A stretch of DNA of 64,000 nucleotides from Thecaphora thlaspeos (taxonomy: Eukaryota > Basidiomycota > Ustilaginomycetes > Urocystidales > Glomosporiaceae), in contig UWYS01000016.1 of NCBI GenBank assembly GCA_900291925.1, forward strand, positions 434,001 through 498,000, in the 5' to 3' direction. The translations under genes and the position numbers were made by a program. Below the pieces are notes generated by a model, which was given only the letters and a program-made list of their open reading frames with translations, was not told the origin of the DNA and ran no database searches. Position 1 is the stretch's first letter; each line of letters begins with the position of its first letter. Shown in pieces: positions 53,333-64,000 of the stretch.

Positions 53333-56300
53333 ATGCCTCCGAAGAAGGTTTCGCTCCCGCCCAACGCGCCGGCGGACCCCTCGCAGAACCTCCCGCTGGC
53401 CTATTCGACCTTCTTCCCCGTCGCACCTCTCAATGCCAAGAACGTATCGTCCTCGTACCTCAAGACCGAGGCTCAGACGTGGATCAGCAGATCACAGACC
53501 GCCCGCGATGCTCAGCAGGCCTCGTCTTTGCGCGGCAAGAAGCGCAGACGTATAGGAGCAGCCGCAGCCGCAGCGCAGAGTCAAGACCCAGATGCAACGG
53601 CAGCAGCAGCCATGGACGAGGACGACGAAGATAGCTACGATGAAGGCGAAGGGGAGGATGGCGAGGGCAAGCCATCAGGACCCGCCTCCCGCACCATCGT
53701 CATCCATCCCGGCTCTGAGTTCATCAGGGTAGGCAGGGCTACTGACCTCTACCCGCTCACCTTCCCCAGCGCCATTGCGAGGCGGCCCAAGCTGCCGCAA
53801 AAGCAAAGGGAGCCGACAGACACGCAGTCCTCGGCGCCCAGTGGCAACGTCTACGGCACAGACGCAACCGCAGCAGCGGTATCCGCCCAAACAGCAGCAG
53901 CAGAAGGACCGACGACGTCGACTGCGACAGCGAATGGCGCAGCCGATGCTTCGACACCGCCTCCGCAAGATGGCGAGGCAGGCAAGGTCGCTGACGGCGG
54001 CGACGAGGATATGGACGGCGACGGCATCGAGACGCCGGAGCAGGTGGAAGGTCACGTGGAAGCCCTCAAAGGTGGAAGCGGCCGCAAGGGCAGGAAGAAG
54101 GACGCGCTCGACCAAGGCATCGACGAGATCCGCAACGAGCTGAGAGCTATCATGCGACAGGAGAAGCTGCGGCCCGTCGGCAACGGCAAGGCGCTCGCCG
54201 CCAACTACAACGATGGCGTCAGCGCAGAGGACGTACCCGAGCACAATGACCTCTTCGGCCTCGACTGGACCGACGAGGACATCGGCGGCGAGAACACGGT
54301 CCTGGTCGGCGAGAAGGCACTGCGGCTGGCCAGCTTCTCGCCGCCGCTGACCGAGAAGCCCAAGCAGGCGCGCCGGAAGGCGGGCGGGGCGGCGACGGCG
54401 ACGGCGACGGACGAGGACCCGGCGCCGGATCCGAACCGCCCCTGGAAGCTCTTCCGGCCCTTCCAGCGCGGCACGCTCGATGTCAACGCCTACGAGGAGC
54501 ACTACGGGCCCTCGGCGGCGGTCCAGGCGCTGCTCGGCGACGTCCGGGCTATCTTTGAGCACGCGATCGTCTCGCCGCCCGAGGATCCCGACAGCCGGCA
54601 GGAGAGCGGCGAGGTCGTCGCCCACGGGCTCGGGATCACGCCCGACGAGTGGGAGGAGCACTTCGTCATCCTGATCCTCCCGGACCTCTTCTCGCGCTCC
54701 GACTTCAAGGCGCTGGTCGAGCTGCTGCTGCAGGACATGGGCTTCGCCGGCGCCTGCGTCCAGACCGAGAGCGTCTGCGCGACGTTCGGGGCCGGGCTCA
54801 GCACCGCCTGCGTCGTCGATCTCGGCGCCGAGCAGATCAGCATCTCGTGCGTCGAGGAAGGGCTAGTTCTGCCCGAGACGCGCATGGCGCTTTCGTACGG
54901 CGGCAAGGACGTCTCGCAGTTCCTCGGCGAGCTGTTTGTCCGCGCCAAGTTCCCCTACCGCGAGATCGACTGGCGCGACAACGTGGCCGACGCGATGCTC
55001 CTCGACACGCTCAAGGAGCGCCTCGTCACCCTGAACCCGGCTGACGTCGGCCTCAACATCCACGACTTCTACCTTCGCCTGCCCGGGAGGCCGACGACCA
55101 AATACCTCTTCCGCACCTACGACGAGCTCATCCTTGGCCCGATGAGCCTCTTCGACCCAGACGTATTTGGCCTCGACAGAAAGGAGATGCTCAAGGGCAA
55201 GTTCCGCCCCGGGTACACCGACGAGTTGCCAATGGACGATTCGGTGGTCGAGGACGCGCCGGAGCTCGGTGTCAGCTACGGCGCGGATCTGCCCATCACG
55301 ATGGCGATGCAGAGCTGCGTCAAGCACCTCCTTCCCCCGCCGCCTCCTCCGCCCGCTCCCGCAGCTGTGGCTGTAGGTGCGAGCGGAGATCCCCCCGCCT
55401 ATGCTGCTACGGCGGCGGCCGACGGAGCTGGAGAGGCCGCTACCACATCGGACGCAACGGCTGCGGTGACGGCGACGGCATCTCGTACGGCCACCTCTGC
55501 CGGGTCCAATCCGCCACCTGAACTCAATCTGCCGCTGAAGCAGGAAGACGAGAAGTTCCAAGCCGCCATCCGCATCGTCTCGCCCGCGGTCGTATCCGGC
55601 GGCGGCAGCGGCGGAGCTGAAGCTGCTGCTGCTCTGGCGGCCGCTGCCCCTCTAGCGTCGGGTGAACCGTCAGCGCGCCCTTCACCCGCTCTCGCTACGT
55701 CGACATCTGCCGCTCAGACCGCGCTCGATGCCAGCGCCGCCGCCCCGCCCGCCGAGGAGGAGGCCAGGCCAACCATTGACATCTCCTATGAGGCGAGCAA
55801 GACGTCGCTTGATCAGGCCGTCTTCAATTCGATCCTCGCCTGCGTCTCTGCGACCGGCTCGGCGGGCGAAGAGAGGGTCAAGAAGATGGCCAACAATGTC
55901 CTCTGCGTCGGTGGATCGGCGCTCATACCCGGTCTCGGGTCGGCGCTCGAAGCTCGGTGAGTAAGCCTACCGCCCCTCTGTGGCCTTCCTTGCCATTCTC
56001 TCGCTGACGCTTCAATCGCCCCCCTGCTCGCACGGTACAGACTCAATTCGCTCTTCACCGCCCACGCCGTCCAAACGACGGGCGACGCCTCCAACGCGCC
56101 CAAAGTGACGGCGATCCCGCCACCGCGAGACATGGACCCAAGGAGCCTGGCGTGGAAGGGCATGGCCGTGTTTGCGCGCCTGGAGAGCGCCGCTGAGATG
56201 TGGGTGCGCCGCGAGGATTGGGACATGTTTGGCTTCCGCGCGATCAAGGAAAAGACGTGAGTAGACGCAGCCCTTCGTCTGGCGTTCCGTGCTTTGCGCC

Positions 56301-56390
56301 TTTCCCCTGGCTGGTTGCGGACAAGGAGCTGATAGGTTTCTCTTTGACTCTGCTGCGCTGTCGTTGCAACGATCCAGGCTGTTCCTGTAG
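53333..56390 (+). CDS. ARP8: Actin-related protein 8, INO80 chromatin remodeller subunit
   Basis: Exons 53333-55956, 56041-56256 and 56378-56390 encode 950 residues, with introns of 84 and 121 bp. An N-terminal extension of about 115 residues precedes the actin fold (RTIVIHPGSEFIRVGRATDL near 119). Acidic and Ala-rich inserts follow. The second actin half has GAGLSTACVVDLGAEQISIS, MALSYGGKDVSQFLGELFVR and IHDFYLRLPGRPTTKYLFRT. Exon 2 has WVRREDWDMFGFRAIKEKT, the family C-terminus. The final exon is 13 nt and adds only LFL. Arp8 binds nucleosomes and linker DNA within INO80 in the nucleus. The start matches MPPKKVSLPP after a C-rich leader. Confidence 0.92.
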
Positions 56391-58199
56391 GAGGCAGCAG
56401 CCGACCAGCCACGCCACGGTGCCTCGTGTGGGGTCTGCAAAGCAGCTCGCCGAGGCCAGCAGCTGGGGACCAGACGCTTCCAACGGGCCAGTGGTGCGAC
56501 ATTTCCGCCCACGCTGTCTGAAGCACGGGTGCCCTCCTGCCGCATCCCTTTACGGAGCCTTGCGAGCTCGATGAGTTCAGACTCACTTCTCGCAGGAGAT
56601 CAGGTGGGATTGTGGCAGGCTTGGGCACATGCTTGGCTCTCCAAGATGGGGAGTGAAGCGTGACGTTGGGCCGGGAGCAGCCCGCTGTGACGTCCATGAA
56701 TGGCTCTTGTTCTCGAAAGCTGAGAGAGCCTCTGCTCTATCGTGGCTCTCGGTTGATTTGCAACTCGGCCGGATCGAACTGAGGAGATGGACGTCTATCT
56801 TTACTCTCTTGGTAGGTTTCTCGACTCGATCGCGATGCGAGGAGAAACGACCCGTCTTTTCGTTGCCTATTGCGAGTTGCATCGACGACGGTCTTTTCCT
56901 GGAAGGCGTTCGGCGGAGAGGGAATCGGAGGCGAAGGATGACGAGGGAGAAGTGGACGATGATCTCGCGACCCATGATGGTACGTCCACATCAGCCTCGT
57001 CATCCTTTGCTTCCGAATCTCTTCTTGCGAATGCCATTCATGCTGCACACATCTCACTCGTCCCATCACACCGGTCATCATCTACATAATGACGATTGAC
57101 GGTGGTGCCGTACTCTTGCAGTTTTCGTTCGGAATGCTGCCCAGGAGACCTGGAGTCTTGTGCGTCCTGACCACTGCCAAGGAGGGATACGAAATCGTTC
57201 CTCCCAGCCTACTATCGTCCCCTCGCTGTGGCTGCAAATGCCGAGAGGATCCATTCATGCCCCATGATGGGAGGGCCATGATTACCCTTGATCGATCGGT
57301 GCAAGGACGACCTTTCCCATGACATGGGGTGTTTCCTTCCTTTCCCTTCGGCAAGGGCAAGGGCAAAGAAAGGATACACGAGAGCATGGCCAAATAGTCT
57401 GTGAGGAGAAATGATGATAGCGATCGAGTAGACGAGTTACAGGGTACGTGGGGAGGTGACGAAAGACGCGGCCAAGCGATCGCGTTACTTGGACGAAAGC
57501 AAGATGCGAACGAGGTGACGCTGGCTGGTGATGCGTCCAGATTTCTGGCCATAAGTGACCATGGTGACTTTCCCACCTTGCTCGGTTGCCAAGGATCGCC
57601 ACGTTACCCTCTCCCCTCTCCCCTCTCTCTTGATGACGGGTAAAGGACGAGTGCCTGGCGCTTCACCCACCTCGGACCGACGATGATCGCCGTGCGTAGG
57701 GCATTTGACCGCCACTGGCGTCACCGGTCAATCCTAGTAAGAGCCTTGCCACTTGATGCGAGCGAGAGAACGGTGTCGAGTCCAAGCGGTGGTCTGCTGA
57801 ACGGACGAGGTTCGGATGGGTATACGTACATGTGCTTTGAGGAGGGGGCGCAGCCGCCAGATATACGTACATAGCACGGACGTATGTCATTCTGATCGCA
57901 CTTGATATGAGCAGCTGCGGCAGACTTTGGAACGCTCGGCCGAGAGGAAGCGTAGGTTGAGGCTAAGTGGTTGGGAGAGAACGGCGGAAGGCCTCCGTCC
58001 AACAGCCGCAGTCTCGACTCAACTTGAACCGCAGAAGCGTGTCTGGCGACCTTGCGGCTGGCATGCCCTGCCGGCCGGGACGTGCTTTCCGTGGCAACCA
58101 CATGTCCCCCGCGGCCCCCTGCTGCGTCGAGGGAGGTCGCGAAAAGAAAAGAAATAAATAGAGCGAGGCGCGGCAAGGCAGGCAGGCAGGCCAAGAAGC

Positions 58200-58220
58200 T
58201 ACAGTACAGTACAGTACACA
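58200..58220. repeat. ACAGT pentamer repeat
   Basis: Four tandem copies of ACAGT or near-copies end in ACACATGT. Confidence 0.7.
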
Positions 58221-58994
58221 TGTAAGTTACATACACAAGGCCAGACGCTTTAAAGGTGCGCGCGGCATGGAAGGTGGCGTTTCGCCTCAGGATATGGGCG
58301 TGAGAGAAATCCAAACCCAAGCACCCTACCCACCGGCCCGCCTACCGGACGTGCGTCACGTGCCAGCAGGCAACGTGGGCGTGTGGCCTTGCGTTGCCCG
58401 CCGACCTCTTTCTCCTGCATCGCCTCCTGCATCGCCTCCTTCCCCCTGCCGTGGGCGGTTGCGCTGCTCTGCTGCTCCGATCAGACATGAAACGGCTGCT
58501 CAACAGGCTGCCATCACCGCACATAGCCGGCCAACAGCCAGGGGCCGTACGCTATGCAGCACCGAGAGCGTCCAGCACCACCGGCCCATGGAAAAGCGAG
58601 TTCTCTTCCTGCGCCGCTGCCTGTCGCTCGGCTCATCCGAGAGGCGTACAGGACACCACCGCGAGACGCTGACGCTGGCCTACCCGCAGGGATTCGGAAG
58701 CGACCCGCCCTGCTGCATCGGAAGCTCCGACGCTGGCGCCTACCATGGCCGCGTGACCCAGCTTCACACGGTCCAGTCGGCGCTCTGCTCTCGCTTGTCG
58801 CTAGGCGGAAGCCTGCCTGGCTCACGATGCGGCCTAGCAAGCTACGGTAAGGTGCCTTGGCTGCCATGGTTCGCGCACGCTGGTCTGGTCCACCTGGGCC
58901 AGGCAGAGGTCGTGCCTGCGAAAGCTGAGCCTAGGTGTCCAGCGCTCGGTGACCAGACAACTTGCCAACAGCCACCGCCACAGCCACCGCCACA

Positions 58995-59023
58995 GCTTGA
59001 GCTTGAGCTTGAGCTTGAGCTTG
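58995..59023. repeat. (GAGCTT)n hexanucleotide repeat
   Basis: Four to five copies of GAGCTT, the reverse complement of the CTCAAG-type repeat at 44605-44705. Confidence 0.85.
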
Positions 59024-59672
59024 GGTTCGGCCTGGACTCTTGTTCCTTTGCCCTATCCACCTACCGAGTCCTTGCATGGTGGCTGCTTGGCTTGCTTGCT
59101 TGGCCCTTGTCATCGCTGCCTTCCGATGCCTATCTCGAGATGGGAGCAACGCCCCTTGAGCAGCCATCTTGCTCGCTTTCGAGTCGCCAGCGTGTTGAAG
59201 GACGGGCAGTACGTATCGGGGTGTCGGCGTTTGCTCGCGGGGCAACGCAATGCGCCCTGGCCTCCATGGCAAGGATCAGGCAGCGAGGAGCAAGGCTGAG
59301 GCATGACAGCAAATACGACGACGTCGACGTCGAGGCCAGATCGCGGTGAGCTCCCGCTCTTCCGCCCCGCCAGCCTGGAACGATGTATGCGCGAAGCGGC
59401 CGCCCTACGGCACGGAGAGTAGAGAGTAGTAGTACGCAGCACACAGGCAAAGACCCTCCGCCGTCAAGAGAGCCCATCAGCCCATACGGAGCGACTCTGC
59501 GGCGGCCAGCCGACTGGCCCCTTCTTGGCCGCTCAGTCATACTGTAGGCGCCGCTGCGCCGGAGCTGGCGTGCTGCGCGCCTCGCTCACCAATCGCCCGA
59601 CCAAAAGGCCGCCCAGGCAGCGTTCGACGGGTCGTCGCCGATGGCGGCCCAGCTCAGCTGAGGGAAAGGGGC

Positions 59673-59678
59673 TATAAA
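59673..59678 (+). promoter_or_regulatory. TATA box
   Basis: TATAAA in the context GGGGCTATAAAGCAG lies 256 bp upstream of the ATG at 59934. A long C/T-rich leader (59695-59800) follows it, a normal fungal promoter arrangement. Confidence 0.5.
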
Positions 59679-59933
59679 GCAGTCCGTTCCTCCTCCTTCC
59701 TAGGTCCTTCAAGCGCCATCTCCTCGGTCATCTTCTCCTCGTCCTCTTGTTTCTTTTCTCCCCCGGACCCCCCCCCAGGTGCCACCCAATTCCTCTACTC
59801 TCTTCTTCCCTTTTCTTCCAGCTGCGCGCCGATCGGATCTCTCAAGCAAGCATCACAGGCCAGGCCCCTTAGTCCCACCCAGAGGCAGGCACTCTACGCC
59901 CGTCGATCCTCAGCATCCGCCGTCGTCGCCGCC

Positions 59934-61055
59934 ATGGTCGATTGGACTTCTCCCGCCGTCAACGGCCGCGCCGTCATGACTATCCAGGCGGAAATCTTTA
60001 TCTGCATGGGCATCTTCTTCGCCGACAACGTCCGTTTCGCACGCTTCGACCTCTCTCTCATCCGCGGTAGGCGCTCCCACCGCTTCGCCCAGATCCCCTA
60101 CTTTGCCTCGAAGCTCTTCTGGTGGAGCTACATCGTCTCGTGCCTCGTCTTCCTCTACACATATACCGAGATCGATTGCAACACCGTCATGGCATGGATC
60201 GAGGCGCAGATGGGATGGGTCGCCGTCAGCTCGAGCGCACTCCTCGCCTTCCGCGCCGTCTGCGTCTTCACCGGGCGCGCCAAGACCGTCGTCTCTATCA
60301 CGCTCGCCATCCTCACGGCCGGCGTCCTGGCCGCCTGGATGGCCGGCGTCAAGGATGTCCTCGCCGTCTGGCTGCCCGGCGAAGGGCCCGTCTGGGTTGA
60401 CGGCCAGTGCTCGTATGTCTCGGTCCGCCAGGTGTACATGATCAAGTACCTGCTCACGACGGCATACGACCTCGTCGTCCTGGTGCTCACCGTGTACGGC
60501 CTTACGCGCTTCAAGGGCGGTCTCAGCGGCAGACAGTGGATGGGCCAGCTTCTCGTCGAGCAGGGTCTCATCTACTTTGTCGCAACGCTCGTCGCCAACA
60601 TCTTTGTCACGGCCTGGACGCTTGCCAACGTCAGCCCGACGATGTCGTTGATCGGCGCCGTGCCGTCGTCGCTCGTCTGCGTCATGTGCTCAACGCGGCT
60701 CTACGCCCAGCTGGCCGAGGACGTGTCGATGCGCAACCAGTACGGCTCGGCGGGTCTCTCGTCGTTCAACTCGCTCAAGGCGAGGATGACGGGTGGGGCG
60801 TCGAGCAGCGGCTTTGGAACGTCGTCGACGGGCAAGCAGGCCAGCAAGGGCCCTACGGTCATCATGCTCAAGTCGGTCGACAACGCGAGCACCTGCAACG
60901 GCGAAGAGGGCGGTGCGGCCCACTTCAAGAAGGTCGACGCCAACAACGCCTCGACCGACGACATCGAGGCGCAGCATCGCACCGGCCCGCAGCACCCGAC
61001 AAACGGCATCTGGATCGAAGAAGAGACGCACCACAGCGTCTCGGAGAGCTACTAG
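59934..61055 (+). CDS. Multi-pass (seven-helix) membrane protein of basidiomycete type
   Basis: A single exon of 373 residues. About seven hydrophobic segments can be seen: AVMTIQAEIFICMGIFF, WWSYIVSCLVFLYTY, WVAVSSSALLAFRAVCVF, VVSITLAILTAGVLAAWMAG, KYLLTTAYDLVVLVLTVYGL, GLIYFVATLVANIFVTAW and LIGAVPSSLVCVMCSTRL. The loop between helices 4 and 5 has a conserved-looking WVDGQCSYV. The C-terminal 100 residues are Ser/Thr/Glu-rich and hydrophilic. The layout resembles the large families of small seven-helix proteins found in basidiomycetes. No ligand or signalling role can be inferred. The start codon context GCCGCCATGG is strong. Confidence 0.8.
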   Translation: MVDWTSPAVNGRAVMTIQAEIFICMGIFFADNVRFARFDLSLIRGRRSHRFAQIPYFASKLFWWSYIVSCLVFLYTYTEIDCNTVMAWIEAQMGWVAVSSSALLAFRAVCVFTGRAKTVVSITLAILTAGVLAAWMAGVKDVLAVWLPGEGPVWVDGQCSYVSVRQVYMIKYLLTTAYDLVVLVLTVYGLTRFKGGLSGRQWMGQLLVEQGLIYFVATLVANIFVTAWTLANVSPTMSLIGAVPSSLVCVMCSTRLYAQLAEDVSMRNQYGSAGLSSFNSLKARMTGGASSSGFGTSSTGKQASKGPTVIMLKSVDNASTCNGEEGGAAHFKKVDANNASTDDIEAQHRTGPQHPTNGIWIEEETHHSVSESY

Positions 61056-62028
61056 AGACCAAAGGGACGCCAGGCGCCGCCTGCCCGCTCCGTTTCACTG
61101 TCTCGATAGCCGTCAAGACGGCCAGAGAATGCTCGACCCGTTATACCCGTCCGACCTTTGCTCTCGTTCGACCTTGCCTTGTTCACCCTGTCGAATCGTC
61201 TGATCATGGCTGCATTCACCGGTCACCTTGTTCCTCTGGTCACCGGACCGCGTGCCTCTGCATCTCGGCATCCTGTGTCGTCCGTCTCCCAGCTTCTAAG
61301 CATCACACCAGCACGCTCCCTTTGATAGCGACCCGTCGCAGTGGCAGTCGCTGCTCATCGAGAGCCTTTGCAATGTAAACAAATATGTATATAATTATTA
61401 TAAAAAGAAGAAATCCGCGAAAGTCCGAGTCGTGCTCGTGTCGCCTGCGGCCAGGGCGAAGAAAGATCAAGGCGGGCGACGACGGATGTCGACGACTGTC
61501 GGACGTGTCTGTGCACGGACCGGCGGCGTGATTGTATGTACAAAGGGCCTCGGGGCGGTTTGTTGCAGGATGAGCTCTGATTGAAATTCGTTGCGCCGAC
61601 GGAAGGGTGGGGCTAAAGAAGGCCAGCAGGGTCCAAGCGGGGTTTGTGTGGCCTTGCTGGCGGAAAGCAGGGCAGGCCGGTGGAGTGGAGAGAGAGTAGC
61701 ACACGTAAGCGTTCTTGCTTTCTCACCTTGACCACCACCACGACGCTTTCAGACTTGGCCCGCCTCACACTTTGTCAAGCTCGTCTCTCGAGGATTCCCT
61801 TGGACGCTATACCGACACGTATTGCACACTCGAGCGGACGATCAGAGCGGGAAGAGCGGGAAGAGCGGGAACAGCAGAGAAAGTCGGGACGAACAAGGCT
61901 ATTTTATTGCACCGAGACCAGCGGGCCTGGTTTCAACGACGGACAGAAGGGATCGTAGCGACAAACAAACAAGCCGTAACCACGCACCATCCTGCCCCTC
62001 AAGGGACGCATCGACGACTCGTTGAGCT
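61056..62028. other. Interval between the seven-helix protein gene and the CTR gene
   Basis: The 973 bp contain an A+T-rich element (61379-61411, with TATGTATATAATTATTATAA) that resembles a fungal 3'-end efficiency/positioning region, and a GGGAAGAGC repeat near 61848-61875. No gene was recognised. Confidence 0.5.
61379..61411 (+). terminator. A+T-rich probable 3'-end processing region
   Basis: The run AAATATGTATATAATTATTA and its continuation is the only strongly A+T-rich patch downstream of the seven-helix protein gene, 320-350 bp after its stop. TATGTATATA-like efficiency elements are known in fungi; the assignment is an inference. Confidence 0.35.
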
Positions 62029-62605
62029 ATGAACATGGACAACCGCAAACCATACCTGCACACGTCGCTATTCGGCACGTTCCCAGCTGGCGGTGAAGCG
62101 TTTCTCTTCCCATCCTTCATCATCCGTAACACGACTACCTTTCTATGTGCCGCTATTTTGACGTTTTGTCTTGGTCTTTTAGAACGGTACGTTACCATCC
62201 TTTTTTTCCTTGGTCCTCGTTTGCGACGGTAAAACAAAGACAAACGAGAACGACATACTGATGATAGAGAATACGACATGGTACAACAGCTTCCTAACAT
62301 ATCGCTTGGATACAGAACGAAGACCAAGCAAGGCAAGAGCAGTGTCTCGAACCATGGTGTTCTTCGTCGCTACGTTGGTACGGTATCTCCTCATGATCAT
62401 TTCAATGGGGATGGATTGGTTCGTGTTACTCGTCATTGTGTCGTCGCTTAGTATCGGTCAGTTATGTATCGAGTTGAGGAAGAGTACACCAAAGAGGGAG
62501 AGGGGGGAACATGTTTTACTCAATAGGGTCGAAACTGTCGAGGAGGAGGAGGACGGGGAGGAGGATGTGGGTGAGATGGGCAAATTCGTAGGGACAGAGA
62601 GATGA
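62029..62605 (+). CDS. CTR-family copper transporter
   Basis: Exons 62029-62186 and 62290-62605 encode 157 residues; the 103-bp intron has a GTACGT donor and a CAACAG acceptor. Before helix 1 stands KPYLHTSLFGTF and FLFPSF, the usual pre-helix pattern of Ctr2/Ctr3-like proteins. Helix 1 is TFLCAAILTFCLGLLER. Helix 2 (VRYLLMIISMGMDWFVLL) contains the MxxxM copper motif as MIISM. Helix 3 (VIVSSLSIGQL) has an SxxxG small-residue motif in place of GxxxG. The family forms trimeric Cu(I) channels. There is no Met-rich N-terminus, which suggests a vacuolar or low-affinity type. A later acceptor (GATACAG) was rejected because it breaks the frame. Confidence 0.7.
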
Positions 62606-62735
62606 GAGATAGGTGGACACAATCGTGGCCGTATTGGAAGGTGTCTGTAAGGGACGGTGGTTGAAAGGCATGATGGAGACTTGCGTTGGTAGAAATACAG
62701 GTTGATCGGTCGTTGGTATGTGCGAGGAGGGGACA

Positions 62736-63968
62736 TCAGCCCCTCTCTGGCGACTTTGGTGCGTGACCGTTCGCTCCTCCGTTGGCCTCTCCATTTGCCT
62801 TTGCTGCTCCTCCTCTACGATCAGACAACGTTATCGAGGACGGCGTTCTCCCTGCTCCTTCTGCGTCTGGCGCTGTCGTCGCCGATGGGCCCTCTGCGTC
62901 TTGCGTCTCTGCCTGCCCCTCTCCCTCATCACCTTGTTCGTCCGTAAGTTCCTGCGATGCATACGCCACCTCTTCGCCCTTTGCGTCCGGCTCTCCCTCT
63001 TCTCGGCCGTCTGCTCGCGCTGCCTCTGCAGCAGCCTCCTTGAACCTCTGCTGCTGCTGCAACCTCATCTCTCTGATCTTTGCTGCTCGTTGTGTGCGTC
63101 GTTTCATCTCTCTTCTCACGCCGGCCGCTGAATCGTCGCTTCCGCCCGTACTCTCTTCGCCGTCGTCGCCACCGTTTGCGTCGAGGGCGACTTTGCCGTG
63201 CAGCAGGACGTCTTCGAGTTTGGATGCGCGCGGTGCCAGTCCTTCGGTCTCTTCGAGCACGTCTCTACGGACGAGGCGTGGGAGGACGACTTGGCACACT
63301 CGTTCTTCGGTGAGGAGAGAGTCGATGAAGACGTCCATGTAGGTTAGGCTGTAGGTGCCGGCTGGCGGAGAGGCGGTGGCAGCAGGAAAGGGAGCAAGGC
63401 GGGAGATTGACGGTTAACGCGAGCGCCTGATGACAGACGGGGACGCGGAAGGACCGACGTGATGGCGACTCACTCATGTCCCTGTGCCGCAGCTTGCGGT
63501 AGTCGTCGAGGAGGGGTTCGAGCAGCTCAAAGACTTGGATGGCTCGGAAGGTGAGGCGGACGTACATGGCCGCCAGGGCGCGTAGATATCTGTGTGGCGA
63601 TGCGAGGGAAGGGTATGCGAGTACGAGGTTACACTCTGGACGCTTCGCTGGGCGGACGCGGGCGCAGGGCAGGGGACGCACTTGAACTCGGCCGCATTGA
63701 GGTACTCGAGCACGATGTCCCTCTCTGGCTGGAGCTGGAGCATCTTTTGAAGCAGGCATAAAAAGGGGCTCGGTCGTTGGAGGCCGTAAGTGCCTCCGAC
63801 GTACTCGAGGTCGAGTGCACGGTCGATGATGGATTCGGCGGTGAGGGCAAAGCAGTGCTCCTTCCAGAAGCGCGAGTCGTAGATGCGCGAGCGGATGGTC
63901 TTTTCGACGAGGAACTGCGGGTTGGTGCCGTGGACGTTGAGGTAGCCGCGGAGTGTGCGGTTGGCCAT
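62736..63968 (-). CDS. PRP38: PRP38 pre-mRNA splicing factor
   Basis: Exons 63968-63682, 63589-63474 and 63361-62736 encode 342 residues, with introns of 92 and 112 bp. The PRP38 domain opens MANRTLRGYLNVHGTNPQFL and VEKTIRSRIYDSRFWKEHCF. It continues VGGTYG, PSPFLCLLQKMLQLQPERDI, YLRALAAMYVRLTFRAIQVF and DYRKLRHRD, and ends MDVFIDSLLTEERVCQVVLP. The tail (about 215-342) is a basic then acidic, Gln/Glu/Ala-rich region. Prp38 is a component of the U4/U6.U5 tri-snRNP needed for spliceosome activation. Junctions were placed to keep EFKYLRAL and HRDMTGTYSLTYMDVF continuous. Only 32 bp of upstream sequence lie in the window. Confidence 0.94.
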
Positions 63969-64000
63969 GCTGGGCGGAGGGGTGGGGTGGCAAGGTGAAG

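Larger units (their letters stand above)
56391..59933. other. Gene-poor 3.5-kb interval
   Basis: No recognisable protein family, tRNA or rRNA was found. It holds a GTACA-type repeat (58200-58220), a (GAGCTT)n repeat (58995-59023) and a TATA box with pyrimidine-rich leader for the next gene. A 360-codon open frame (58267-59349, +) has no family resemblance and reads through the hexamer repeat as alternating Leu-Glu, so it is not called. Confidence 0.5.

Noticed and set aside
58267..59349. Plus-strand frame of 360 codons in the gene-poor interval
   Set aside because: No family motifs, composition unlike neighbouring genes, and it reads the GAGCTT repeat as Leu-Glu; probably an open frame by chance in GC-rich DNA.

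Overview
The window looks like nuclear DNA of a GC-rich basidiomycete fungus, probably of the smut lineage (Ustilaginomycotina). The reasons are mostly short introns of about 84-180 bp with GT..AG ends, genes with 0-4 introns, GC-rich third codon positions that open long antisense reading frames, a CAP59-type mannosyltransferase, a basidiomycete-style multi-pass membrane protein, and a complex I subunit (which excludes fermentative ascomycete yeasts). The lineage is an inference; no rRNA or tRNA gene was found to settle it. All exon coordinates below were built by hand from splice signals and protein-family continuity.

Layout. 0.1-1.7 kb: CAP59-like glycosyltransferase (+). 1.7-3.8 kb: gene-free, holding a degenerate 1-kb inverted-repeat DNA transposon. 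3.8-7.1 kb: EF-hand MscS channel (-), with a 97-bp tandem duplication upstream. 8.3-10.1 kb: TRAPPC12-like (+). 10.3-11.1 kb: AP-2 sigma (-). 11.6-12.4 kb: SEC72 (+). 12.9-13.7 kb: complex I 21-kDa subunit (-). 14.4-18.2 kb: a fused RsfS/neugrin-like/mitochondrial Asn-tRNA synthetase gene (-). 18.6-21.1 kb: DEG1/PUS3 (-). 22.1-25.5 kb: CUE-CCCH-DUF1771-Smr protein (-). 26.0-26.5 kb: a 35-bp minisatellite. 26.8-29.1 kb: PAF1 (+). 29.1-31.0 kb: two weakly supported small genes (-). 31.1-32.0 kb: SKP1 (-). 33.2-35.2 kb: MET13 (-). 36.3-37.4 kb: MTR3 (-). 37.8-39.9 kb: CSN1 (+). 40.5-42.0 kb: RPT5 (+). 42.3-44.5 kb: F-box/WD40 protein (-). 44.9-46.9 kb: IMPACT-domain protein (+). 47.2-52.1 kb: VHC1-type cation-chloride cotransporter (-). 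53.3-56.4 kb: ARP8 (+). 56.4-59.9 kb: gene-poor. 59.9-61.1 kb: seven-helix membrane protein (+). 62.0-62.6 kb: CTR-type copper transporter (+). 62.7-64.0 kb: PRP38 (-).

Most genes are housekeeping genes without operon-like logic. Two themes stand out. Four ubiquitin/proteasome genes (SKP1, CSN1, RPT5 and an F-box protein) lie within 13.5 kb, and two of them have an exact copy of the yeast proteasome-associated control element upstream. The RsfS-neugrin-AsnRS gene joins mitochondrial ribosome assembly and tRNA charging in one reading frame, with a second mitochondrial-presequence-like stretch at the fusion joint. Small terminal exons (13, 17 and 21 nt) recur and would be missed by automatic gene callers.
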